A stretch of 32,018 nt of DNA from an uncultured Turicimonas sp. (GTDB taxonomy: Bacteria; Pseudomonadota; Gammaproteobacteria; Burkholderiales; Burkholderiaceae_F). This document shows, piece by piece, positions 7,809 to 16,384 of this stretch. The notes beneath the pieces were generated by a model. The model was given only the letters and a program-made list of their open reading frames with translations, had not been told where the DNA came from and made no database searches. The translations under genes and the position numbers were made by a program. The DNA lies in contig CANTYJ010000096.1 of the NCBI GenBank assembly GCA_947854175.1, forward strand, positions 1 through 32,018, written 5' to 3'. The first letter of the stretch is position 1; each line of letters starts with the position of its first letter.

Positions 7809-9549
7809 AGAGTCTCAGTTAGCAGCTCCAAATGTCCTTTTTATTTACGACAACCAAAGTTTTTATAGTCAGGAAAAAATAGATGTTTGTGAACTAAAAA
7901 AGCAAATTTTAAACATCTGTAATAAACATGGGGTTCAAGGCCTACTCTTTGTCTTATCAAGTTTTTCATTTGACATTGACGCAGCGTTCGAATTAACTTT
8001 CTTTTTAAAGAGTAAAAAAATAACTTACGATGTCTTATTTAATGAGAAATTAGGTAGCTTTGGAACAGTCTTGGCTTTAGGAGCAAAACGAATTTTCGAA
8101 GGAAGTTGCGGTGCACTATCACCGATTGATCCAACGTTCCCTTCCCATGGGTTCCCATTAGGAAGAAGTCCACAGGGACAGCATTGGCATATAAATCCTT
8201 TAGAAATCAATCCATTCAAGAAGTTTCTTCGGCTTCATCTAAAAAGTTCTTCTGAAGAATCATTACGAGAATTCATAGAGTTAGAACAAACTTTTTTTCC
8301 GGATTCATTAGTTATGGCTGCTGAAAATCGCATGTCCGAACTTAAGGCACAGCTTCTTGAAGTCTTTGATGAGTCGGTCTCGTCTGAAAATAAAAAAAGA
8401 ATTACAGATTTTCTTGTCGAGGGGTTAGGAAGTTTTGATGGTTCTTTGTATAGAACTGAACAACAAGAGCTTGGCCTAAATATATTTTTCCCTACTGATT
8501 CTTTATCTAAAAAGTTAGATCAGTTTTTAGTCGAACTTGTCAACCGAAATCAGGGAACTTGTAAAGAAAGTCAAGAATTCTTACCTTTAATCCAAAAGAT
8601 TGAAGAAGATCTCGGATCTACTGTCTTCTTTTTGTTCTGCCCCGTCTCTAAAGAATTCACTGGTGAATTCAATCATTGCGCCGAAGCGATGATATCAAAT
8701 CAACTTCTTGTCAAAAGATTAAAACTTGGACTCAATCCTCAGGATAAACTTCAAAAGGTCTCCATTATTCTTTCTTCTGCCGGTGGAAATATACCAACGA
8801 TGATGAATATTTCTAAACTGTTGAAGGAGAACTTTTCAAAAATAGAAGTACTGACACCGGAAAACGCCTTTAGTTCGGCGACATTATTTTCGTTATTGCA
8901 ACCGGAATGGTTCGTGACAGAAAATACGAAAATTACTCCTTTTGATCCTCTTGTTAATAATCTTTTAAGGCCTAACTCACGTTTTGCCAGAGTAAAAGAT
9001 TTAGAACAACTACTTGATTCAGTCGACTCTCTGGATGAACAAATTAAAAGCTTAAAAGCATTATTTACTCAGTTCGACCCATTTTCTTTTGCACAAGCTC
9101 ATAGGTCTAGAGAGTTCATAAAAGGGCAAGTCAATAAAAGCTTGGAGAATAGAACGCTCACGGAAGAAACAAGAAAAAATATATTAGAACTTTTTTTACT
9201 TAATGTTAAAGAGCATCTTGAACCAATTAGCATAAATAAATTATCTGATATTGGTTTTCCAATTACTAAATCTTCCTCAGAGTTAGAAGTACTTCTCTCG
9301 AATATTCTGCGAAAAGCAGAAAAAAGATCCATACCTCTTTCAATCGAAGAGTTAAATAAAAAAATGAACACATCAGAAATAAGTCTTTTTCAATTCCGCA
9401 TAGTTTCAGAACTAGTTTGCTCTTCTGAAATTATGGACCTCTTTGTCTTTGATTCTCGTATAGTATCCCCCAATATTTTTAACGGGTTACAAAATGAAGG
9501 AATTTCCTATCAATACTCGTTGAAATACTATTTGAGAGAGATGATGTAG
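7756..9549 (+). CDS. Double-domain ClpP/SppA-like protein (SDH serine-protease fold), third gene of the RloAB operon
   Basis: 597 aa. Residues about 25-130 resemble the serine dehydrogenase proteinase (SDH_sah) fold: strand VLFIYDNQ, then GLLFVLSS, Ser101 in LGSFGTVLALGA where the nucleophile of S-A-G-T is expected, then ALSPIDP (120-126). Residues about 335-400 repeat the pattern: IILSSAGGNIPTM, FSSATLF and ITPFDP. The first copy lacks the Gly-Gly oxyanion loop but keeps the Ser region and PIDP. The second keeps SAGG and has only SSAT. About 200 helical residues separate them and another 200 follow. There is no signal peptide, so it acts in the cytoplasm. ATG 7756 overlaps rloB, with AAAGG about 11 nt upstream. 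Protease activity is inferred, not certain. Confidence 0.72.
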   Translation: MAWLKSYLTIREAQRKLKESQLAAPNVLFIYDNQSFYSQEKIDVCELKKQILNICNKHGVQGLLFVLSSFSFDIDAAFELTFFLKSKKITYDVLFNEKLGSFGTVLALGAKRIFEGSCGALSPIDPTFPSHGFPLGRSPQGQHWHINPLEINPFKKFLRLHLKSSSEESLREFIELEQTFFPDSLVMAAENRMSELKAQLLEVFDESVSSENKKRITDFLVEGLGSFDGSLYRTEQQELGLNIFFPTDSLSKKLDQFLVELVNRNQGTCKESQEFLPLIQKIEEDLGSTVFFLFCPVSKEFTGEFNHCAEAMISNQLLVKRLKLGLNPQDKLQKVSIILSSAGGNIPTMMNISKLLKENFSKIEVLTPENAFSSATLFSLLQPEWFVTENTKITPFDPLVNNLLRPNSRFARVKDLEQLLDSVDSLDEQIKSLKALFTQFDPFSFAQAHRSREFIKGQVNKSLENRTLTEETRKNILELFLLNVKEHLEPISINKLSDIGFPITKSSSELEVLLSNILRKAEKRSIPLSIEELNKKMNTSEISLFQFRIVSELVCSSEIMDLFVFDSRIVSPNIFNGLQNEGISYQYSLKYYLREMM

Positions 9550-9875
9550 TGACAAGCCATTTGGATCTAAGAAAAACCTATCTAACCGAAGAAATGAAAC
9601 CAATTTCTTATCTAGACTCGTTGCCTTAATAAAAGTCTCTTCACAGAGTTTCTTTTGTTTTTAGGTTAAGGAATAAAACAAGAAACTCCAACATACGAAT
9701 ACAATAAATGTAATTTATATAACTTTTTATTAAAGCTGCATTTTTCGTAGTGCACAGATTTGGTTTTAAAACTTAATAGGATTGCTAAACGGGTTCACAA
9801 TTTAAGTAGAAACATTCATTCGAGTTAATAAGCGCACCGATTAACTTTTCTCCAATCATTTGATAGATTTTTTCT
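9550..9875. other. Intergenic region between the defence operon and dcuC
   Basis: No gene is seen. CTCT-TCAC-AGAG (9637-9648) followed by a T-rich tail to 9662 is a weak terminator candidate for the protease operon. AGTTAAT (9823-9829) and ATTAACT (9840-9846) form a second small hairpin with TTTTC after it. The rest is plain AT-rich sequence. Confidence 0.5.
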
Positions 9876-9901
9876 TTGGGCGGCAAACGGCCGCCCAAGA
9901 A
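9871..9901 (-). terminator. Strong GC-rich hairpin after dcuC
   Basis: GGGCGGC (9878-9884) and GCCGCCC (9890-9896) form a perfect stem, extended by flanking TT/AA and TTC/GAA with one bulged T, around a 5-nt loop. It begins about 10 bases past the dcuC stop codon. On the dcuC strand the sequence after the stem is A-rich, not T-rich, so it may protect the 3' end of the mRNA rather than terminate canonically. Confidence 0.6.
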
Positions 9902-9909
9902 TTCAAACT

Positions 9910-11307
9910 TTACCCAAGTAAAACTACAGAACTCACAATTGCAGTGACCATACCAATTGCCATAACCGGTATCGTTCTTCTTACCACTTCAAATGGAGAT
10001 AGTTCAGCAATACTGGAAACAGCGATGGTAACGCCGGCAATCGGCGACATAGAACGTGCTATTCCACTGACTAATTGAACCGGGCAGGCCATGATGATCA
10101 GGTCCCAATTTACAGCTTTGGCTGCATGAGGTAATAAGGAGTTAAAAGCAAAGAATGCTGCATTTGCAGAGCCGGTCAATATAGAAGCAAAAGCTAACAA
10201 AGTGCACATTACCACAAGCATAACAACACCACCTGTATTTTGCATTGATGCCGCCCATCCGATAATAGAATTAATACCTCCTGAGAGTTTTAGTCCCTCT
10301 GCAAAGACAAGCGCACAGATAATCAATGCAACGGTTGAAGTAAACACGCGCCCCATGCCTTGGAAGAAAGTCTTGGTATTTGCTACACAGTTCTTAAAGT
10401 CTCTTCTGTATAAGACATCAACTAAGAAACTAAGAATCATGCACAAAAACATACAGGTAATGAGTTCAAGTTTGACGCCTGTATAGCAGAACTTAGAAAA
10501 AATGAATAGAAAAACAATTGGCAAAACAGGCAGAATCGCATAGAAAGTCGGAGCCTCCGATTGTGTACTCTTAGCCTTGGCTGCAATAAGTTCGCTCTTC
10601 AACTTAAAATCTTCTGAAGTAATTCGTCCGGATGCCAAATCCTTTTTGTCAAAGTATTTTTGGATAAATCCGTGAGAGATACAGACGATTAGCGCAGTTA
10701 TAACACCAATAAGTAGCTGTCCCTCTAAGAAATATTCCATTGCTGAAATGCCAAGAAGCTTTGAGGTCACAATTGAATTGGCAGATGCCGGTCCCAAGTC
10801 TAAACAGCTACTTGTAACAATCACTGCAGCTGCCGATAATCTTGAAACACCTACCGCCATTAAAAGCGGATAAACAGTTAACATCAAAAGAACACCCAAA
10901 CCGACCGCGGAGGGGATGAATATATTTATAAACTGGCCAACTAGATAAGATATAGCAAGCAATGTATAAGGACTATGGATATATTCCAATGGTTTTGCAC
11001 AGACTTTTACGAAAGACTTGGTTGCACCAATTTTATCCAAATAATCAGCAAAGCCTGCTATCACCATAATTTGCAAACCCAAACCGGCGAGTGTAGATTT
11101 TGATAGGTTAGTGACTACCTGGACGATATCAACCAACCAACTGTTGGTTGCTTTTTTTCCTGCCACGATGGCGGTGTCGGTAAAAATGCCTACGGCTAAA
11201 AGTAACAGCAGACCAACCAAAAGAAGCGACCATGGTGCATAGTACTTCTTAACGATAAGGTAACCAACTAAAACTATACCTACTAGAACAGCAATGATTC
11301 CAAACAT
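9910..11307 (-). CDS. dcuC: DcuC-family C4-dicarboxylate transporter
   Basis: 465 aa, close to the 461 aa of Escherichia coli DcuC, with about 12 hydrophobic segments from the first residues on (inner membrane). Family stretches include the repeated half motifs SAVGLGVLLMLTVYPLLMAVG and SANAAFFAFNSLLPHAA, and near the C-terminus ARSMSPIAGVTIAV followed by SPFEVVRRTIPV. DcuC carriers move fumarate, succinate, malate or aspartate, mainly under anaerobic conditions, often as succinate efflux or antiport. SD GAGGAG lies 6-7 nt before ATG 11307. It follows the amidohydrolase gene by 15 nt, so the two are co-transcribed and the carrier may import the amidohydrolase substrate or export its product. 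Confidence 0.88.
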   Translation of the reverse strand: MFGIIAVLVGIVLVGYLIVKKYYAPWSLLLVGLLLLLAVGIFTDTAIVAGKKATNSWLVDIVQVVTNLSKSTLAGLGLQIMVIAGFADYLDKIGATKSFVKVCAKPLEYIHSPYTLLAISYLVGQFINIFIPSAVGLGVLLMLTVYPLLMAVGVSRLSAAAVIVTSSCLDLGPASANSIVTSKLLGISAMEYFLEGQLLIGVITALIVCISHGFIQKYFDKKDLASGRITSEDFKLKSELIAAKAKSTQSEAPTFYAILPVLPIVFLFIFSKFCYTGVKLELITCMFLCMILSFLVDVLYRRDFKNCVANTKTFFQGMGRVFTSTVALIICALVFAEGLKLSGGINSIIGWAASMQNTGGVVMLVVMCTLLAFASILTGSANAAFFAFNSLLPHAAKAVNWDLIIMACPVQLVSGIARSMSPIAGVTIAVSSIAELSPFEVVRRTIPVMAIGMVTAIVSSVVLLG

Positions 11308-11322
11308 AGAATTCTCCTCGGG

Positions 11323-12735
11323 TTATGGTATGAATCGTTTTTGTATTTGGGATGGATTTAATGGATTTTTAAGTTGATACTTGATGCCTCTTTTCCTGAG
11401 AGTAGCTTCTCCTCTTTCATCACAGATGATGGTTGTACCTTTGCCAAAGAGATTTCCCTCGAGCATAATGACGCGGCCACCGACAATCGTTGCAAATGCC
11501 CGTTCTTTTTGTAAATCTAAAATCGTGATGTCTGCATCAGCACCTTCACCTAAATGTCCTTTTGTGGATAGACCCAAAGCTCTTGCTCCGTTTAAGCTGG
11601 CTTTAACTGCATATTCTTTCAATGACATAGCTCCGAACTTAACGAGCAACAACCCGTTTTCTACTATGACATTTCTTGGGTAGCAGCCGCCGTCAGTAGA
11701 AAATGAGTCAACAACAAAAGAACCGTCAGGGCGCTTCGCCGTAGCCGCAATAAATCTGCTTACAGCGGGATTAACTGCGAAACTTCCGGTACACATTGTA
11801 TTGTTTGATTCCCAATACGCCACACCCTCCCGGCCGCTCAGCAATTTACCGATTTTGCCATCATCGACCAAAATACCAGCGGCGCTTTCGAGAATGGCGT
11901 TTTTCATACCAAGATAATCATTGGAGTATCCAAGTTTTTTCAGACAGGTTGAAGTCACTTTACTTAACGGCACATTGTCTTTAATAATGACTCGAGTACC
12001 GTTTAGAGGAGACAGATAACTTTCAGAGAAGATGTTCGGATGTTGAATAAGAAGTGCCATTGCTTCTGTTACTTCATCGAGTTCGTTAGAGATTTGTCCC
12101 CGACAGTAACTATTGACATGCGCTATATGCAGAAACTTGTCTGTACCTGCGCAACTTACAGCTTCTCTGAAGCCTTCTATATTTGACCCATGAGAGGTAC
12201 TTCCTACGTGCCAGGCGACCCAAGAGTTTAATCTGGCACTTTCTTCAATGAAGCTCTCACTTATGTCAAGATCCATTGGAAAATGACCGCCAAGTAATTT
12301 GATTCCAATGGCACCTGAAGTGAGAGATTTTTCAATAAAGGATCTTTGTTCAGTCACTGACGGTCTTGAGGATTTTAAAGTAAACCCCTCTCTAGCAGCC
12401 TCCAAAATTGCAATGTTTACACCGGAACCGCTTGTCGGAATTGAAGAAAGGATATCTTCAGTTGGGCCTGCCATGTCTAAAGTGGTACATACACCGGCCA
12501 AAGCTATCATTCTTTGTGCATGCGGATGACCCAGGACCGTTCTCATATGCGTATGCATATCAATTATTCCCGGAATTATGATTTTTCCGGATGCATCAAT
12601 TTCCGAAGCACAAGATAATGAAATACCTTCTTTAACTTCCTGAATCTTTCCATCTTCTACTGCAATATCTTTTACAGCATTAATGTTGTTTAGCGGATCC
12701 ACAACTAATCCGTTTCGAATAATTATGTCAATCAT
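11323..12735 (-). CDS. Amidohydrolase (dihydroorotase/hydantoinase-like metallohydrolase)
   Basis: 470 aa from ATG 12735, which has AAGGAG about 9 nt upstream; an upstream ATG at 12780 has no support. The fold order is that of Amidohydro_1: an N-terminal beta-sandwich part (IRNGLVVDPLNNI, ASGKIIIPG), the metal-binding IDMHTHM (H-x-H), a candidate bridging Lys in GAIGIKLLGGH, His in AWHVGST and in LHIAHVNSY, and Asp in SFSTDGG. The C-terminal GADADITILD returns to the sandwich. Such enzymes open cyclic or linear amides with two metal ions. The substrate is unknown; pairing with dcuC suggests a compound that yields a C4-dicarboxylate-like product. It is transcribed divergently from the LysR gene that probably controls it. 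Confidence 0.8.
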   Translation of the reverse strand: MIDIIIRNGLVVDPLNNINAVKDIAVEDGKIQEVKEGISLSCASEIDASGKIIIPGIIDMHTHMRTVLGHPHAQRMIALAGVCTTLDMAGPTEDILSSIPTSGSGVNIAILEAAREGFTLKSSRPSVTEQRSFIEKSLTSGAIGIKLLGGHFPMDLDISESFIEESARLNSWVAWHVGSTSHGSNIEGFREAVSCAGTDKFLHIAHVNSYCRGQISNELDEVTEAMALLIQHPNIFSESYLSPLNGTRVIIKDNVPLSKVTSTCLKKLGYSNDYLGMKNAILESAAGILVDDGKIGKLLSGREGVAYWESNNTMCTGSFAVNPAVSRFIAATAKRPDGSFVVDSFSTDGGCYPRNVIVENGLLLVKFGAMSLKEYAVKASLNGARALGLSTKGHLGEGADADITILDLQKERAFATIVGGRVIMLEGNLFGKGTTIICDERGEATLRKRGIKYQLKNPLNPSQIQKRFIP

Positions 12736-12801
12736 AATTTTTATCTCCTTGAGGGGGCATGTCTGAGTATAAAAATTCAAGTCTTATTTGTTAACATAAT
12801 A

Positions 12802-12839
12802 TTTCTAAATTAGAAAGTTAAATTTCTAATTCAGAAATT
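12802..12839. promoter_or_regulatory. Pair of palindromes in the divergent LysR promoter; candidate operator
   Basis: TTTCTAA-A-TTAGAAA (12802-12816) is a perfect 7-bp palindrome. AATTTCT-AATTC-AGAAATT (12821-12839) is a second one sharing the TTTCT/AGAAA arms. Their centres (12809 and 12830) are 21 bp apart, two helical turns, so a tetrameric LysR protein could hold both on one face. They lie between the amidohydrolase start and the LysR start, as expected for recognition and activation sites. Confidence 0.7.
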
Positions 12840-12852
12840 CAAGGAGGCAAGC

Positions 12853-13815
12853 ATGGAAGAATTAGTCTGCTGGAAAATTTTTGTTGAGCTATTCAATACC
12901 GGCACGGTAGCCGAAACCGCTCAAAGATTATCGCTGGAAAGTTCCACAGTATCAAAGAAATTGACAAAGCTTGAAAAGAAGCTCGGAGTAACTCTATTTG
13001 ACAGAACCTCCAGACCCTTCCTCCCCACTCCTGTTGCCGTCAAGCTTTTTGAGGATGCCAAAGGAATCATTTCCAGTCGGCAAAAAATATCCGAGTATCT
13101 TTCTACCAGCGTCAATGTCGATAGCCAAATTATCCGGATGATGGTCGGTAACTCACAACGTAATTATCTGCCAAGTATTCTTTCTAATTATTTGAAAGAT
13201 AATCCCAATTCAAAATTCAATGTTATTTCTCCCATCGATCTTGAAGAATTTAAGAAAAGAATGGCAGATATAGCTCTAGTTTCCGGCAATCTTAATCTTC
13301 CAAATTATGTGCTTCGTTCCCGCGGAAGGATGATTTTTATCCCAGTTGCTAGCAAAAGTTATTTAGAAAAACATGGACCGATAAACTCTCCTTATGAACT
13401 AAGTCGTCATTTAGTCTTCAGCAATCTTTACTCCAGCCGGTATTCGTTTACTGTTAACTATTTTCTTAAGAAAAACAACACCGTCATCAACGTTCCACAA
13501 AATCAAGTTATCCGTTGGTCTAATGTAGAAATGGCAAAAGAAGCAGTGCTAAACGGACTTGGAATTTCTCCTTGTTTGCCTCTTTTCGAATGCATTGATG
13601 AACTGGAAAGCGGAGATCTACAAATCATTCTTGACGGATGGCACCGCCCAAGTCAGGAAAACTACGTAGCAATTTACAAAGATGACTGGTGCAAGCCTTA
13701 TCTGAGAAATTTTAGTGAATTCTTGGCGAACTCTCTAGCTACTATTGAGGGCAGTTGTGAGGAGAGATTAAAGAAAATCATTTCTCCTGACTTGTACGCA
13801 GAGATCTCAAAGTAA
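12853..13815 (+). CDS. LysR-family transcriptional regulator
   Basis: 320 aa. The N-terminal winged helix-turn-helix is plain: WKIFVELFNTGTVAETAQRL, then SSTVSKKLTKLEKKLGVTLFDR (about residues 8-55). The effector domain (about 90-300) follows, with the two-lobed LysR_substrate pattern. SD AAGGAGG lies directly upstream of ATG 12853. It probably controls itself and the divergent amidohydrolase-dcuC operon through the palindromes at 12802-12839. The co-inducer is unknown, presumably the substrate or product of that pathway. Confidence 0.88.
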   Translation: MEELVCWKIFVELFNTGTVAETAQRLSLESSTVSKKLTKLEKKLGVTLFDRTSRPFLPTPVAVKLFEDAKGIISSRQKISEYLSTSVNVDSQIIRMMVGNSQRNYLPSILSNYLKDNPNSKFNVISPIDLEEFKKRMADIALVSGNLNLPNYVLRSRGRMIFIPVASKSYLEKHGPINSPYELSRHLVFSNLYSSRYSFTVNYFLKKNNTVINVPQNQVIRWSNVEMAKEAVLNGLGISPCLPLFECIDELESGDLQIILDGWHRPSQENYVAIYKDDWCKPYLRNFSEFLANSLATIEGSCEERLKKIISPDLYAEISK

Positions 13816-13879
13816 GCTCCGATCTTTCATCAATTAATGGTTACTTATTTTAAAAATTATCCATAAAGGAGATCAGCTG

Positions 13880-13987
13880 TTGAAAATTAGCAATTCCCTA
13901 ACTTTTTATAAGTTATTAGCCGATCACATCAACTGTGTAGACATCCTATCACACGTCAGCGAAGAAACTGCCGCTCCTTTACGATAG
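13880..13987 (+). CDS. Small ORF (35 aa) with good ribosome site; possibly a truncated gene
   Basis: AAAGGAG (13865-13871) precedes TTG 13880 by 8 nt. The frame KISNSLTFYKLLADHI... ends at TAG 13985-13987, next to the end of a transposase relic. It has no known family. It may be the surviving 5' end of a gene cut by the insertion that left the relic, or a chance frame. Confidence 0.25.
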   Translation: MKISNSLTFYKLLADHINCVDILSHVSEETAAPLR

Positions 13988-13996
13988 CAACATATC

Positions 13997-14460
13997 TTAA
14001 GAATTGAAGATTTGGTCAAACCAGACGGAGTAGTCAAAGCCCTCACGAAGAGCTTCGGCAGTCGGTACGCTACTGTCGGACCCTTTCTTAACAATTCTGA
14101 GTCGCTTCTTTAACAAATCGTTTTTAGAGGTAACGCCGTTGCGCTCTTCTAGGTAGAGAAGATACTCATACATGTGCTAATAAAGTTCTGTCAAGTAGTG
14201 TTGGAGAAATTCGATAGTTTTTTTCACCCCGTTGGCTTTCAACGATGCATAAATACACTCAATCATGCACATGTCCTGGGTATAGTCAGCGTTGTGTTTA
14301 AACCGGCATGACTTTCTATAGCAGGCAATCGTCCTGAAGAGACGCTCCTCCGGATCGGTATCAATCTGTACTCCGTCATCAGTGGTGAAGTAGCCGAGTT
14401 GCTTCTCATGATTTAAGAAATAAGCTCACTGGCTGCTTGGGTGTACAACCGGTTATCGAT
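13997..14460 (-). pseudogene. Relic of an IS66-like transposase (C-terminal part)
   Basis: The minus strand reads YFLNHEKQLGYFTTDDG, IDTDPEERLFRTIACYRKSC and YTQDMCMIECIYASLKANG, then FLQHYLTELY. This pattern resembles the C-terminal part of IS66 transposases (the ID-x-x-x-x-ER-x-x-R block with the last catalytic Glu, then the S-x-x-x-x-AK-x-NG block). A frameshift lies near 14415 and a TAG at 14177-14179. About 60 more codons run to TAA at 13997, beyond the usual IS66 end. The N-terminal and catalytic parts are missing. The family call is by motif memory and moderate. Confidence 0.5.
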
Positions 14461-14660
14461 ATTTTCAATTGACATCGTAGCTGAACAAACCTTTTAAATC
14501 CAAATTATCGAAAATCTGGAGATTGGTATTTCCAAAACATAGAAAATCAATAAAATCCTTTGAGGGACAGGCTGTTAGAGGATTTAAAGATATTAATCGG
14601 AACCTTGTTAAAATTTCCCTGTTAGGTTCTATAAAATTTTTGAATTTATAAAACACCTCT
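14461..14660. other. AT-rich intergenic sequence next to the transposase relic
   Basis: A 63-codon frame on the minus strand (14465-14656) has no motif and no ribosome site. Nothing else is recognisable. It may be older flank or the eroded middle of the IS66-like element. Confidence 0.3.
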
Positions 14661-14663
14661 TAC

Positions 14664-14705
14664 TAACGAAGGTCCCTTCTCACCTTAAAGAAGGGACCCT
14701 TGTTC
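14664..14705 (-). terminator. Long hairpin downstream of the first flavoprotein gene
   Basis: GGTCCCTTCT (14671-14680) pairs perfectly with AGAAGGGACC (14689-14698) around an 8-nt loop, and the flanks AACGAA and CTTGTT continue the stem imperfectly. It is the first strong stem past the 14802 stop codon. It lacks a clear T-run on either strand. Confidence 0.6.
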
Positions 14706-14801
14706 ATCCTTGTGTCTTCTAGTTTGAATATTCGGCTTTTCTAGCTGTAATCTAACACATGGACGGAAAAAGCCTTAAAGTTATTATCCTTGAAAACGCA
14801 A

Positions 14802-16289
14802 TTATTTCTGATTTGCTGCGGAGTTACCTGCTATTCTTCCGAATGTAAAGATATCTGCAATAGCATTTCCTCCTAATCGGTTCGTACCGTGAATACCTCC
14901 GGTAATTTCACCAGCAGCATACAAACCAGGTATGACTTCCCCTTGTCTGTCCAGAACTCTTGTCTGTGGGTCGATTCTTACACCGCCCATCGTATGGTGA
15001 ACCGCCATGCTGGAAAGAGCTGCCCAGTACGGAGCTTTCTCAATCTTGTGAGCAAGGTTTCTTGGGGCTTTACCAAAGTCAGGATCTTTTTGCTTTTCAA
15101 CCATTGAGTTATATTCAGCTACAGTTTTCTTTAACTGATCTGCGGGAACCCCCATCTGTTTGGCGAGATCGTCCAGGGTATTTGCTGTAAAGGCATCTCC
15201 AGTCTTAAGTCCCTTCATTGCATCGTCTCGGACAATTTGGTTGTAACTGTTGAATCCGTCGCTATCTACAATCGCATATCCGAACTTTTCCGGAAGGTTG
15301 AGGATAGCATCGCGCAGGACATCTCTCCTAGCATCTTCAGCGACAAATCTTTTACCACGTTTATTAACGAAAATATATCTTGAAACGTCAAGGTGCAAAG
15401 CCTGTCTAGAGGTGTGTCCAGGAGGGCAGCCGGGATTGCATTGAATGTAGTCCAATCCAAGAAGATAAGCACCGGCCTCATTTGCAGCCAACATTACTTC
15501 ACCTGTTGAGCAGGCACTATTATTTGTTGTTGTCAAAGTCAACATACGTGGATCATGTAAGGCACGAAGTTTCGGATTTGCAGAGAAACCACCTGCTGCC
15601 AGAACGATTCCTTTAGTGGCCCGAATGTAATATGGTTTGCCATTTCTTATGGCAAGAACGCCTAATGCATTACCTTCATCAAATCCCTCACGGATTATTT
15701 TTTCTAATTTTGTTCCAGTCAGAATTTGAACACCGAGCTCTTTACATTTATCTGAAAGAACTCTAATAAATCCTGTTCCTTTAGGCTCTGTAGCCAAATG
15801 GGAACGAGGCCATAAAGCTCCATAAACTTGCATGACGTCAGGGCGGAACTTGAGTCCCATTCCTTCCAACCAATGTAACGTATCCAGTGCATTCGTACAC
15901 AAAATCTTAACTAGCTCCGGATCGGCCCTTCCATCGCCTCCAGCTAATGTTTGTTCGATATGCTTCTCCACGCTATCCTGAATACCCTGTTTTTTCTGCC
16001 GTTCGGGATCTACTGCATTGAAATAGCCACTGGATATCATCGTGTTTCCACCAATGAATGCTAATTTTTCGATCACGGTGACCTTTGCTCCAGCTTGGGC
16101 TGCCGAGACAGCAGCTGCTAAACCCGCACCACCTGAGCCAACAACTAAAACTTCTGTCGTAAGATCCCATTTCTCAGGTACGAGGCCGTTTCTTTTTTCT
16201 TGAGCTAATGCTGATGAAAAAGCAGTTGAAGCAGAAATTGCCAAGCCGGCAGATAACAAACTTCTTCTAGAGATGGATAATTTACCCAT
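14802..16289 (-). CDS. Tat-exported FAD-dependent fumarate-reductase-like flavoprotein (flavocytochrome c type)
   Basis: 495 aa. The N-terminus ISRRSLLSAG with the Ala-rich h-region and SALA/QE is a twin-arginine signal, cleaved near residue 29. The Rossmann motif VLVVGSGGAGLAAA (about 48-61) ending in VIEK binds FAD. Active-site blocks of the fumarate reductase/flavocytochrome c group are present: KRFVAEDARRD (proton-donor Arg region), AVHHTMGG and GTNRLGGNA. There is no heme-binding C-x-x-C-H, so electrons must come from a separate periplasmic cytochrome. The substrate could be fumarate, urocanate or another enoate. SD AAGGAG lies upstream of ATG 16289. It is last gene of the kinase-regulator-flavoprotein operon, 95 nt after its paralogue. 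Confidence 0.85.
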   Translation of the reverse strand: MGKLSISRRSLLSAGLAISASTAFSSALAQEKRNGLVPEKWDLTTEVLVVGSGGAGLAAAVSAAQAGAKVTVIEKLAFIGGNTMISSGYFNAVDPERQKKQGIQDSVEKHIEQTLAGGDGRADPELVKILCTNALDTLHWLEGMGLKFRPDVMQVYGALWPRSHLATEPKGTGFIRVLSDKCKELGVQILTGTKLEKIIREGFDEGNALGVLAIRNGKPYYIRATKGIVLAAGGFSANPKLRALHDPRMLTLTTTNNSACSTGEVMLAANEAGAYLLGLDYIQCNPGCPPGHTSRQALHLDVSRYIFVNKRGKRFVAEDARRDVLRDAILNLPEKFGYAIVDSDGFNSYNQIVRDDAMKGLKTGDAFTANTLDDLAKQMGVPADQLKKTVAEYNSMVEKQKDPDFGKAPRNLAHKIEKAPYWAALSSMAVHHTMGGVRIDPQTRVLDRQGEVIPGLYAAGEITGGIHGTNRLGGNAIADIFTFGRIAGNSAANQK

Positions 16290-16384
16290 AACGTTCTCCT
16301 TTTTTTGAGGTTTGAAAATTTGGATTTGTTATGGATATAGTAATTTTTATCTTGAAGATGTCATATCAGATGAATGTCGGATGG

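Noticed and set aside
1444..14340. Shared 12-mer TCGTCCTGAAGA near 1444 and near 14329 as att-site repeats
   Set aside because: Matches of this length are expected by chance in a window this size and the second copy is inside a transposase relic.
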